From Thermoanaerobacterales bacterium (lineage in GTDB: Bacteria > Actinomycetota > Acidimicrobiia > Acidimicrobiales > JACDCH01), in NCBI GenBank assembly GCA_017577565.1, contig PKRH01000037.1, positions 1 through 25,804 of the forward strand: 25,804 nucleotides of DNA, given 5' to 3'. The translations under genes and the position numbers were made by a program. The notes beneath the pieces are model-generated. The model did not search any database, had not been told where the DNA came from, and saw nothing but the letters and a program-made list of their open reading frames with translations. Positions 7,094-13,532 of the stretch are shown piece after piece. Within the stretch, counting starts at the first letter, position 1. Each line of letters starts with the position of its first letter.

Positions 7094-8710
7094 TCACATC
7101 GACTCCGGGGCGGCCACGCCCAGCAGGTCGAGCCCGATGGCCAGCCCCACCCGGGTGGCCTCGACGAGCCACAGGCGGGCCTGGGTCGTCGCCGGCGGCA
7201 CGTCGTCACCGAGCACCCGGCAGTCGTGGTAGAAGCTGTGGAACCGGTCGGCCAGCTCGCGCACCCACGCGGTGACCTTGTGGGGCGCCCGCTCGACGCA
7301 GGCCAGCTCGACGACCTCGGGCAGGGTGGACAGCGTGCGCAGCACCTCGAGCTCGCGCTCGTGGGTGAGCGGCGACAGGTCGACCTCGTCCAGCGGCGCC
7401 CGGGTGACGCCCAGCTCGCTCGCCCTCTTGCCGATCGAGTGGATGCGGGCGTGCGCGTACTGGACGTAGTAGACGGGCGACTCCTTCGAGTCGGCCCGCA
7501 CCTTCTCGAGGTCGATGGTCGGCGCCTGGTCGATCGACGCCACCAGCGACAGCACCCGCATGACGTCGGGGCCGACGTCCTCGACGAGGTCGTCCAGGTC
7601 GACGGCGTTGCCCAGCCGCTTGCCGATGCGGCCGCTGGACAGCGACACCATCTGGCCGATGCGGACCTCGAGGCGGTCCTTGTCGACGCCGAGGGCGGCG
7701 ACGCCGGCCTTCAGGCTGGCCACCTGGCCCTGGTGGTCGGCGCCCCAGACGTTGATGACCCGGTCGAAGCCCCGGATCAGGAACTTGTTGCGGTGGTAGG
7801 CGATGTCGCCGGCCAGGTAGGTGTAGTCGCCGCCCTGCTCGGGCGACTTGCGCAGCACCCGCTTGCCCCGGGGGTCGCCGTGGGCGCCGGTGTCGAGCCA
7901 GATGGCGCCGTCCTCCTCCCACACGAGGCCGCTCTTGCGCAGCTCCTCGATGGTCTCCTCGACGGCCTCGCTCTCCTCGATCGACGCCTGGCTGAACCAC
8001 TCGTCGAAGTGGATGTTGATGGCCTCGAGCTGGACCTTGATGAACCGCAGGATGTGCTCGGCGGCCCAGCGCCCGGCCTGCTCGACGTCCTCGGGGCCGT
8101 CGTAGGCGCTGGCCAGGCCCTTGACGAAGCCGCTCGGGTAGCCGCCCTCGGGCAGCGGCCGGCCCGCCCGGCGGGCCAGGACGGACTCGCCGAGGCGGCG
8201 GATCTGCCCGCCGGTGTCGTTCACGTAGTACTCGCGGGTGACCTCGTAGCCGCAGCGCTCGAGCAACCGGCCGAGCGAGTCGCCGTAGGAGGCGAACCAG
8301 CCGTTGCCGACGTGGATCGGCCCGGTCGGGTTGGCCGAGACGAACTCGACCTGGACTCGCTCGCCGTTGCCGAAGTCGTGGCGGGCGTAGCCCTCCTCGC
8401 CCTGGGTGACGACCTCGGTCAGCACCTCGTGGAGCCAGGTGGGCGCCAGGTGGAAGTTGACGAACCCGGGGCCCGCGACCTCGACCCGCTCGACGTGCCT
8501 CGGCGGGTCGGCCTCGAGCGCCGCGACGAGGCGGGTGGCCAGCTCGCGGGGGTTGGTGCCGGCCGCCTTGGCCAGGGCGAGGGCGACGTTGGTCGACCAG
8601 TCGCCGTGCTCGCGCCGGGCCGGGCGCTCCAGCTCGATGGTCTCGGGCGGCTGGACCCCGACCGAGTCGAGGGCGCTGCGCAGGGACGCTTCGAGGACGT
8701 CGCGGATCAT
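7094..8710 (-). CDS. argS: Arginyl-tRNA synthetase
   Basis: A class Ia synthetase that charges tRNA-Arg. The 538-residue product has an N-terminal Add-1 tRNA-binding domain and the HIGH-type motif as SANPTGPIHVGNGW (HVGN at residues 133-136). These are followed by YYVNDTGGQIRRLG, the catalytic-domain motif VWGADHQGQVASLKAG, and DSKESPVYYVQYAHARIHSI leading into the DALR anticodon-binding domain. The KMSKS loop appears as GRIGKRLGNAVDL; ArgRS enzymes often depart from the canonical form. ATG at 8710 has GGTGA 5 bases upstream and is preferred. GTG at 8737, 10 bases after a TACGAT -10 (8748-8753), would give a near-leaderless form nine residues longer. The gene is divergent from the tRNA-Arg gene and upstream of lysA. 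Confidence 0.95.
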   Translation of the reverse strand: MIRDVLEASLRSALDSVGVQPPETIELERPARREHGDWSTNVALALAKAAGTNPRELATRLVAALEADPPRHVERVEVAGPGFVNFHLAPTWLHEVLTEVVTQGEEGYARHDFGNGERVQVEFVSANPTGPIHVGNGWFASYGDSLGRLLERCGYEVTREYYVNDTGGQIRRLGESVLARRAGRPLPEGGYPSGFVKGLASAYDGPEDVEQAGRWAAEHILRFIKVQLEAINIHFDEWFSQASIEESEAVEETIEELRKSGLVWEEDGAIWLDTGAHGDPRGKRVLRKSPEQGGDYTYLAGDIAYHRNKFLIRGFDRVINVWGADHQGQVASLKAGVAALGVDKDRLEVRIGQMVSLSSGRIGKRLGNAVDLDDLVEDVGPDVMRVLSLVASIDQAPTIDLEKVRADSKESPVYYVQYAHARIHSIGKRASELGVTRAPLDEVDLSPLTHERELEVLRTLSTLPEVVELACVERAPHKVTAWVRELADRFHSFYHDCRVLGDDVPPATTQARLWLVEATRVGLAIGLDLLGVAAPESM

Positions 8711-8747
8711 GGGCGTCACCGGGGTGGGAGGGGGCACGGGTGGTCCG

Positions 8748-8753
8748 ATCGTA
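8748..8753 (-). promoter_or_regulatory. Putative -10 element for argS-lysA
   Basis: The minus-strand hexamer TACGAT fits TANNNT and sits 37 bases before the argS ATG. Transcription would start near 8740. No convincing -35 is seen. Confidence 0.4.
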
Positions 8754-8861
8754 CCGAGGCGCCCCCGGGCACCCGAACCCGGCGCCCCGGCCGGTCACGG
8801 GCGCCGACCAGGGGTCCCACCGGGGTGCCACCGCCGGTTCGGCCGGCGCCGTCGCGGACGC

Positions 8862-8867
8862 TACGCT
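8862..8867 (+). promoter_or_regulatory. Putative -10 element for tRNA-Arg
   Basis: TACGCT matches TANNNT and lies 10 bases before the first base of the tRNA, giving a very short 5' leader, as expected for a tRNA promoter. Confidence 0.5.
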
Positions 8868-8877
8868 GTCTCTCCCC

Positions 8878-8952
8878 GCCCTCGTAGCTCAGGGGATAGA
8901 GCATCGGCCTCCGGAGCCGTGTGCGCAGGTTCGAATCCTGCCGAGGGCGCCA
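8878..8952 (+). tRNA. tRNA-Arg (anticodon CCG)
   Basis: A full cloverleaf can be drawn. The acceptor stem is GCCCTCG (8878-8884) paired with CGAGGGC (8942-8948); the D stem is GCTC/GAGC; the anticodon loop CTCCGGA has CCG at 8911-8913, reading CGG; the T arm is GCAGG-TTCGAAT-CCTGC. The discriminator is G and the CCA end (8950-8952) is encoded. The top pair of the anticodon stem (8904 with 8920) is a T-T mismatch. The gene is divergent from argS. Confidence 0.95.
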
Positions 8953-9026
8953 GGAGCGGCGGTGGCCAGGGGATCGCCCGGGTCATCGCCGTCGTCGCGT
9001 CTCGGGGCGGTCAGCGCAGGTCGCGC

Positions 9027-11642
9027 TCACGCCCCGATCCTCCCGGCCCCGCCCGCTCGGCGCGCCGCGGCCGCCCGGCGGGCGCGGGACTTCGCCAGCG
9101 CGTCGACGGCGAGCACCGCCACGGGGGCCGCGAACCCGACCAGCCAGCCGGCGAGCGGCGGGTCGGCGTGGCCCAGCTCGTCGGCGATCGGGCCGACGAA
9201 CAGCACGACGAGCGAGAAGCAGAGCTCGATGGACGCCGCCACGAGGAGCAGCGGGTTGGTCGTCCACCCGAGGGCGCCGGGCCAGCGGGTCGTGCTGCGG
9301 CAGGCGAACGCGTTGGCCGTCTGCCCGAGCACGACGGCCATGAACGCCGCGCCCGAGGCCGCCATCGCGACGTGGCCGCCGGGGAACGTCTCCCCCGGCC
9401 GCCACCCGCCCGAGAGGAACGAGACGAGGAACGCCGCCATCGTGAACAGCGCGACCAGCGGGCCGATCCGCCCGAAGGCCCGGCGGGCGACGGTGGCGTC
9501 GAGGAGCCGGCCCCGCACCGGCGGCCGGTCGAGGATCCCCCGGGACGGCGGCTCGGCCCCGAGGGCCACCGCCGAGAGCGTGTCGGTCCCCAGGTCGAGG
9601 GCCAGGATCTGGAGGACGCCAAGCGCCAGGGGGACCCGCCCGCCGCTCAGCGCCCAGACGAGGAAGGGCGTGACCTCGGCCACGTTGTCGGTGAGGTGGT
9701 AGGTGAGGAAGCGACGGATGTTGAGGAACGTCGCCCGGCCGTGCTCGATGCCGTTGACGATGCTGGCGAAGTGGTCGTCGAGCAGGACGAGGTCGGCGGC
9801 CTCCCGGGCCACGTCGGTGCCCGACCGGCCCATCGCCACGCCGATGTCGGCCTCGTGCAGCGCCGGCCCGTCGTTCACCCCGTCGCCGGTCATGGCGACG
9901 ACGTGGCCCCGGCGGCGGAGCGCCCGGGCGATGCGCAGCTTCGCCTCGGGCGTGACCCGGGCGACCACGACGCCGTCCTCGTCGAGCAGCTCGCCGAGGG
10001 CGTCGTCGTCCGCGGGCAGGTCGTCGCCCCGCAGGACCGGCTGGTCGGGCCGGCGCAGCCCGACCTCGGTGGCGATGGCGGCGGCGGTCGCCGGGTGGTC
10101 GCCGGTGACCATGGCCAGCTTGATCCCGGCTCGGCGGCAGGCGTCGATCGACCGGGACACGTCCGGGCGCGGCGGGTCCTCCATGCCGACCAGCCCGAGG
10201 AGGGCCAGGCCGGCCTCGGCCTCCGCCGCGCTCGCCGGGGTCTCGTCGCCCGCCGGGCGACCGGCCACGGCCAGGACCCGCAGGCCCTGGTCGGTGAGCT
10301 CCCGCACGACCTCCGCCACCTCCCGGCCGTCCCGGCACAGGGGCAGCACGGCGTCGGGGGCGCCCTTCACGACGACCTCCCCGTCGACCACGACCGACAT
10401 GCGCCGGCGCCGGGGGTCGAACGGGAACCGCACCGCGGGGCGGTGGGCCCGGCGGTCCTCGTCGGTGTCGATCCCGAGCCGGCGGGCGAAGACGTCGAGG
10501 GCGACCTCCATCGGGTCGCCGTGGGGCTCCCGGGCGCCGTCGCGCACGTGCAGGTCGCCGGTCGAGCAGCGCACGGCGCCGAGGGCGAGCCGCTCGACGG
10601 CGGCGCGGCCGGCCGGGTCGGCGAGGTCGACCCGGGCGGTCGGGTCGTACCCCGGCGTGCGGACCTCGACGCTGGTCGACGGGGTCCAGGCCCGGACGAC
10701 CGTCATCTGGTTCTGCGTGAGCGTGCCGGTCTTGTCGGTGCAGATGAAGGTCGTCGAGCCCAGCGTCTCGACGGCGTCGAGGTTGCGCACCAGCACGTTC
10801 CGCTTCGCCATCTGCTCGGCGCCCCAGGCCAGGGACAGCGTGACGGTCGGCAGCAGCGCCTCGGGGACCAGCGCCACCGTGACGCCGATGGCGAAGGTGA
10901 ACCCGTCCGCCGCCGTCTCCCCCAGGACGACCGCCACCAGGAAGAACACCGCGCCGACGCCGACGGCGATGAGGGCGACCGTGTGCACGAGCCGGCGCAG
11001 CTCGCGGGCCAGGGGGCCGGGCGGTGCCGGCTCGGCTGCCGTGAGGCGGGCGATCTCGGCCAGCCTCGTCCGGGCGCCGGTGGCGGTGACGACCGCCTCA
11101 CCCTCCCCCTCGACGACGAAGCACCCGGCGTGGACCCGGTCGCCCTCCTCGACGGGTGACGGCTCGCTCTCGCCGGTCAGGAGCGACGTGTCGACCGACA
11201 GGCGGTGCGCCTCGGTGACGACGGCGTCGGCCGGGATGCGGTCGCCCGCCTCCAGCGCCAGCAGGTCGTCGACGACCACCTCGCTGGCGTCGAGCTCCTG
11301 GCGGCGCCCGTCGCGCCACACGGTGACCCGCATCGGCAGCAGCGCGCCCAGGCGCTCGGCCGCCCGGTCGGCCCGGTGCTCCTGGACGAAGGCGAAGGCG
11401 GCGTTGAGCAGGACCACCGCCACGATGGCGACGCCCAGCTCCGGCAGGTCGGCGACGAAGGCCAGCCCGGCGGCGACCCAGAGCATGAGGGCGAAGACGT
11501 GGACGAGCTGGTCGAGGAAGCGCCGGACCGCCGACCGGCGCCGGGGCCGCGGCAGTACGTTCGGCCCGTCGCGGGCCCGGCGCCGCGCCGCCTCCTCGGC
11601 GGACAGCCCTCGTTCCCTCGTCTCCGTCGCCGGACGTTGCAC
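9027..11642 (-). CDS. P-type cation-transporting ATPase (P2, Na,K-ATPase-like signature)
   Basis: An 871-residue ion pump of the inner membrane with the complete P2 architecture. An N-terminal cation-ATPase segment (RERGLSAEEAARRRARDGPNVL) precedes two membrane helices. The actuator domain carries LLTGESEP (~156). M4 reads VALVPEALLPTVTLSLA, the phosphorylation site is CTDKTGTLTQNQM with Asp303, and GVVVKGAPD-like and TGDGVNDGPA (585-591) complete the catalytic domains. The C-terminus has about six more helices. M5 (YHLTDNVAEVTPF) and M6 (LALDLGTD) follow the Na,K-ATPase pattern rather than a heavy-metal pattern, and there is no N-terminal metal-binding domain. GTG at 11642 is chosen for its AGGAGG ribosome site 10 bases upstream; an in-frame start at 11714 is less likely. 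The transported ion is not proven. The gene is divergent from the zinc-ribbon array. Confidence 0.93.
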   Translation of the reverse strand: MQRPATETRERGLSAEEAARRRARDGPNVLPRPRRRSAVRRFLDQLVHVFALMLWVAAGLAFVADLPELGVAIVAVVLLNAAFAFVQEHRADRAAERLGALLPMRVTVWRDGRRQELDASEVVVDDLLALEAGDRIPADAVVTEAHRLSVDTSLLTGESEPSPVEEGDRVHAGCFVVEGEGEAVVTATGARTRLAEIARLTAAEPAPPGPLARELRRLVHTVALIAVGVGAVFFLVAVVLGETAADGFTFAIGVTVALVPEALLPTVTLSLAWGAEQMAKRNVLVRNLDAVETLGSTTFICTDKTGTLTQNQMTVVRAWTPSTSVEVRTPGYDPTARVDLADPAGRAAVERLALGAVRCSTGDLHVRDGAREPHGDPMEVALDVFARRLGIDTDEDRRAHRPAVRFPFDPRRRRMSVVVDGEVVVKGAPDAVLPLCRDGREVAEVVRELTDQGLRVLAVAGRPAGDETPASAAEAEAGLALLGLVGMEDPPRPDVSRSIDACRRAGIKLAMVTGDHPATAAAIATEVGLRRPDQPVLRGDDLPADDDALGELLDEDGVVVARVTPEAKLRIARALRRRGHVVAMTGDGVNDGPALHEADIGVAMGRSGTDVAREAADLVLLDDHFASIVNGIEHGRATFLNIRRFLTYHLTDNVAEVTPFLVWALSGGRVPLALGVLQILALDLGTDTLSAVALGAEPPSRGILDRPPVRGRLLDATVARRAFGRIGPLVALFTMAAFLVSFLSGGWRPGETFPGGHVAMAASGAAFMAVVLGQTANAFACRSTTRWPGALGWTTNPLLLVAASIELCFSLVVLFVGPIADELGHADPPLAGWLVGFAAPVAVLAVDALAKSRARRAAAARRAGGAGRIGA

Positions 11643-11672
11643 TGGGCTCGGACCTCCTGACGGCCGTGTGTT

Positions 11673-11687
11673 CCGTACCCGGTGCGG
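11673..11687. promoter_or_regulatory. 15-base near-palindrome between the ATPase and the zinc-ribbon genes
   Basis: CCGTACCCGGTGCGG is symmetric except for one wobble-type position. It lies 31-45 bases upstream of the ATPase GTG, in the divergent 130-bp region, where an operator for either gene could sit. I see no clear -10 for either side here, so this is only a candidate site. Confidence 0.25.
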
Positions 11688-11772
11688 GACCGTCCAGTAG
11701 TGGTGCGCCGACACGGTCCGGCTGGGTCGGACTCGCCGCCGTGACGACGGGCGTGACCGACGGGGCCTGACG

Positions 11773-12123
11773 ATGTGGCCGTTCTCACGCTGGCGGCGGT
11801 CGCGGGACCGACGACCCGAGCGGCCGCCGGCGCGGTGCCTGCGCTGCGGCGAGATGGCCCAGCCCGGCTACGTGACGGCAGACGGAGCCAGCACGACCAT
11901 CCTCGGCTGGAACGTCGGCGAGCCGACGATCTGGCGCACGCGGGACGTCGTGCTGGACAGGCGCGTCTGGTTCGGGAAACCCGCCCGCTGGCCCGCCCAC
12001 CGCTGCGAGGCCTGCGGCCTGGTCATGTTTCAGTTCTTCGTGGAGGAGCGCTGGCGCGGATCTCCCGCCGCCCGCCCGAGCCACAATCCCCGCCGTGACG
12101 ACGTGCCTGACCGACGGGGCGGG
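11773..12123 (+). CDS. Zinc-ribbon unit 1 (DUF6487-like), open into unit 2
   Basis: A small protein unit of about 117 residues. The basic start MWPFSRWRRSRDRR is followed by CLRCGE (Cys22/Cys25), PGYV, an ILGWNVGEP stretch and a second pair in HRCEACGLVMFQF (Cys78/Cys81): a four-cysteine ribbon of the kind found in DUF6487-type proteins, whose role is unknown. The frame has no stop after the ribbon. It passes through a repeat and continues in the same frame into unit 2, so the product is either a fused two-ribbon protein or two products from internal starts. The formal stop of this frame lies at 13914, but the frame beyond about 12460 is overlapped by a convincing gene and is probably not meaningful. 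Confidence 0.55.
12068..12105 (+). repeat. 38-bp perfect direct repeat, copy A
   Basis: Identical base for base to 12404-12441. It spans the tail of zinc-ribbon unit 1 and the leader of unit 2. The two copies are 336 bases (exactly 112 codons) apart. A shorter related leader (CCGCCGTGACGACG core) also precedes unit 1 at about 11737. Confidence 0.95.
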
Positions 12124-12463
12124 GTGACAGTGTCGCTGTTCTCGCGGTTCTCGCGCCGATCTCGTACTTCGAGGCTCGAGCGGCCGCCGCGGCGGTGCCT
12201 GCGCTGCGGGGAGACGGCCCTGCCGGGCTATGTGATGACCCCCGGCAGCTGGCTCGGCTGGAAGTCCGGCGAGCTGTCGTGGTTGCAGGCGTGGTTGAAC
12301 AGGTCCGACATCACGCTGATCTATCGGTTCATCGGGGACGCCCGGTACCCGGGCCACCGGTGCCCGGCATGTGGCCTCATCCTGCTCGAATCCCCGACCC
12401 CCACCGCCCGCCCGAGCCACAATCCCCGCCGTGACGACGTGGCCGACCGACGAGGTGGCGTGA
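12124..12463 (+). CDS. Zinc-ribbon unit 2 (DUF6487-like)
   Basis: The second copy of the ribbon, in the same frame as unit 1. An internal GTG at 12124 or 12130 gives a start SLFSRFSRRSR aligned with the start of unit 1. CLRCGETALPGYV, WLGWKSGEL and HRCPACGLILLE supply the four cysteines. The DNA around CLRCGE is nearly identical to unit 1 (11818 onward against 12178 onward), so this is a fairly recent duplication, while the loop between the cysteine pairs has diverged strongly. No in-frame stop follows the ribbon; the frame reads on past the second repeat copy. The functional end is therefore unclear, and this unit may be expressed as part of a fusion with unit 1. Confidence 0.5.
12404..12441 (+). 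repeat. 38-bp perfect direct repeat, copy B
   Basis: The second copy of the repeat at 12068-12105, at the junction between unit 2 and the unit 3 remnant. Together the copies bracket unit 2 as a 336-bp cassette. Confidence 0.95.
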
Positions 12464-12544
12464 CCGGCGCGCTGGCCGGGCCACGTCTGCCCGGCGTGCG
12501 GCCTCGTCATGCTGGAGATGCCCGAGGGCGCGCTCCCGACGTGA
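12464..12544 (+). pseudogene. Zinc-ribbon unit 3 remnant (C-terminal half only)
   Basis: In a different frame from units 1 and 2, the sequence reads RWPGHVCPACGLVMLEMPEGALPT and then TGA at 12542-12544. This is the second half of the same ribbon with its own natural stop. The first half, including CLRCGE, is missing: the repeat leader is joined directly to the C-terminal half, and a TGA (12461-12463) lies just upstream in frame. It is best explained as an internally deleted third copy, and it shows what the ancestral C-terminus and stop looked like. Confidence 0.65.
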
Positions 12545-12631
12545 CGCCGGGCCCGGGGTGGCGTACCGCGCCTCCGCTGTTGGCCACCGCCGCCGGTGGG
12601 TATGCGGGGCCACAGTCGGAAGGAGGCTGCG

Positions 12632-13528
12632 ATGTTCTTCGTCGATCGCGTCGATGCCGGCCGGTGGCTCGCCGACCACCGGGAGGCCCCCTGGGTCCGG
12701 ACCGCTCGCCGCCTCGCCGTCCCGGCGGGCGCCGCCGTGGCCGGCGCCCTGCTCCTCCCCCGGGCGAGGGCGCGGCACGCCCTCCGCCGCCTGGCCAGGC
12801 TCCTCCGCCGGCGGGCCCGCTACGTGCGGGGCCGGCTCCAGGGTGTCCGCTACCGCCTCTCCGGTCGCCACCCCGACCCCGACGTCCCCGACACGGTGCT
12901 CGCCGACCGGATCCGGTCGACCCTCGGCCCGCTCGAGAAGCGGCTGGACGTGCCCCGGGTCCACGTCATGGTCGAGGACCACGTGGCGCTCCTCCACGGC
13001 GAGGTCGGCGCCGAGGCGGAGGCCGAGGACATCGAGGTGGCCGTCGCCGCCGTCCCCGGCGTGCAGGGCGTCGAGTCCTACCTCCACGTCGGGCTCTGGG
13101 ACGGGAGCGACCGGCCGTCCGCCGGACGGGCGGTGGAGCAGCCCTCCGACGCCCGCCGCCGCCTGCTCGACGCCGCCGCCTCGGCCGGCGTGGACGCCTC
13201 CGTCGCCCCGGTGGTCGTGCGGGCGATCCTCTCCACCTTCGCCGCCCGGATCCCCGACGGCGAGCGCGAGCAGGTCGCCACCCACCTCCCCGCCGACGTC
13301 CGCTCGATGTTCACGCCGCCGCGCCGGCGCCGCCGGCTCGCCCCGGCCCGCACGACGGCCGAGCTGGTCGCCCGCATCGGCGCCGAGACCGACGCGCTCC
13401 CGCCGGGCAAGGAGGTCGAGGTGACCCGGGCGGTCCTCCACGAGCTGCGGGCCCTCGTCCCCGAGGAGGCCGCCGACGTCGCGGCCGTTCTCCCGGCCGA
13501 GCTGCGGGAGATGTGGCAGGAGCGCTGA
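12632..13528 (+). CDS. BON domain and DUF2267 protein
   Basis: A 298-residue protein of unknown biochemical role. Residues ~24-80 hold a short hydrophobic stretch (AVPAGAAVAGALLL) and a very Arg-rich helix. Residues ~85-154 form a BON domain (HVMVEDHVALLHGEV, then AVPGVQGVESYLHVG). Residues ~175-298 form a DUF2267 helical region in two parts (VVVRAILSTFAARIPDGE, and VTRAVLHELRALVPEEAADV). BON domains bind lipids or membranes, and DUF2267 proteins recur in actinobacterial stress gene sets. ATG at 12632 has a strong GGAAGGAGG site 5 bases upstream. The first residues, DRVDAGRWLADH, resemble the start of phosphoribosyltransferase-like proteins. The stop is 4 bases before the ribonucleotide reductase start, indicating coupling. 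Confidence 0.85.
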   Translation: MFFVDRVDAGRWLADHREAPWVRTARRLAVPAGAAVAGALLLPRARARHALRRLARLLRRRARYVRGRLQGVRYRLSGRHPDPDVPDTVLADRIRSTLGPLEKRLDVPRVHVMVEDHVALLHGEVGAEAEAEDIEVAVAAVPGVQGVESYLHVGLWDGSDRPSAGRAVEQPSDARRRLLDAAASAGVDASVAPVVVRAILSTFAARIPDGEREQVATHLPADVRSMFTPPRRRRRLAPARTTAELVARIGAETDALPPGKEVEVTRAVLHELRALVPEEAADVAAVLPAELREMWQER

Positions 13529-13532
13529 CGCG

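Noticed and set aside
8878..8952. tRNA-Arg as the attachment site of an integrated island to its right
   Set aside because: No second copy of the tRNA 3' end, no integrase and no change in composition was found in the window.
11684..11693. GGGACCGTCC upstream of the ATPase as a DosR-type box
   Set aside because: The half-sites are too close together compared with the known dormancy-box spacing, and only the GGGAC part agrees.
12068..12441. 38-bp repeats as the start of a CRISPR array
   Set aside because: Only two copies, 336 bases apart, with coding sequence between them and no cas genes.
11785..12510. A 241-codon minus-strand frame across the zinc-ribbon array
   Set aside because: It has no motifs and is explained as the antisense of the repeated ribbons, which carry conserved Cys pairs on the plus strand.
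12584..12599. CCACCG/CGGTGG hairpin before the BON gene as a terminator or operator
   Set aside because: Only 6 bp with a GC loop and no T run; such short repeats are expected by chance at this GC content.
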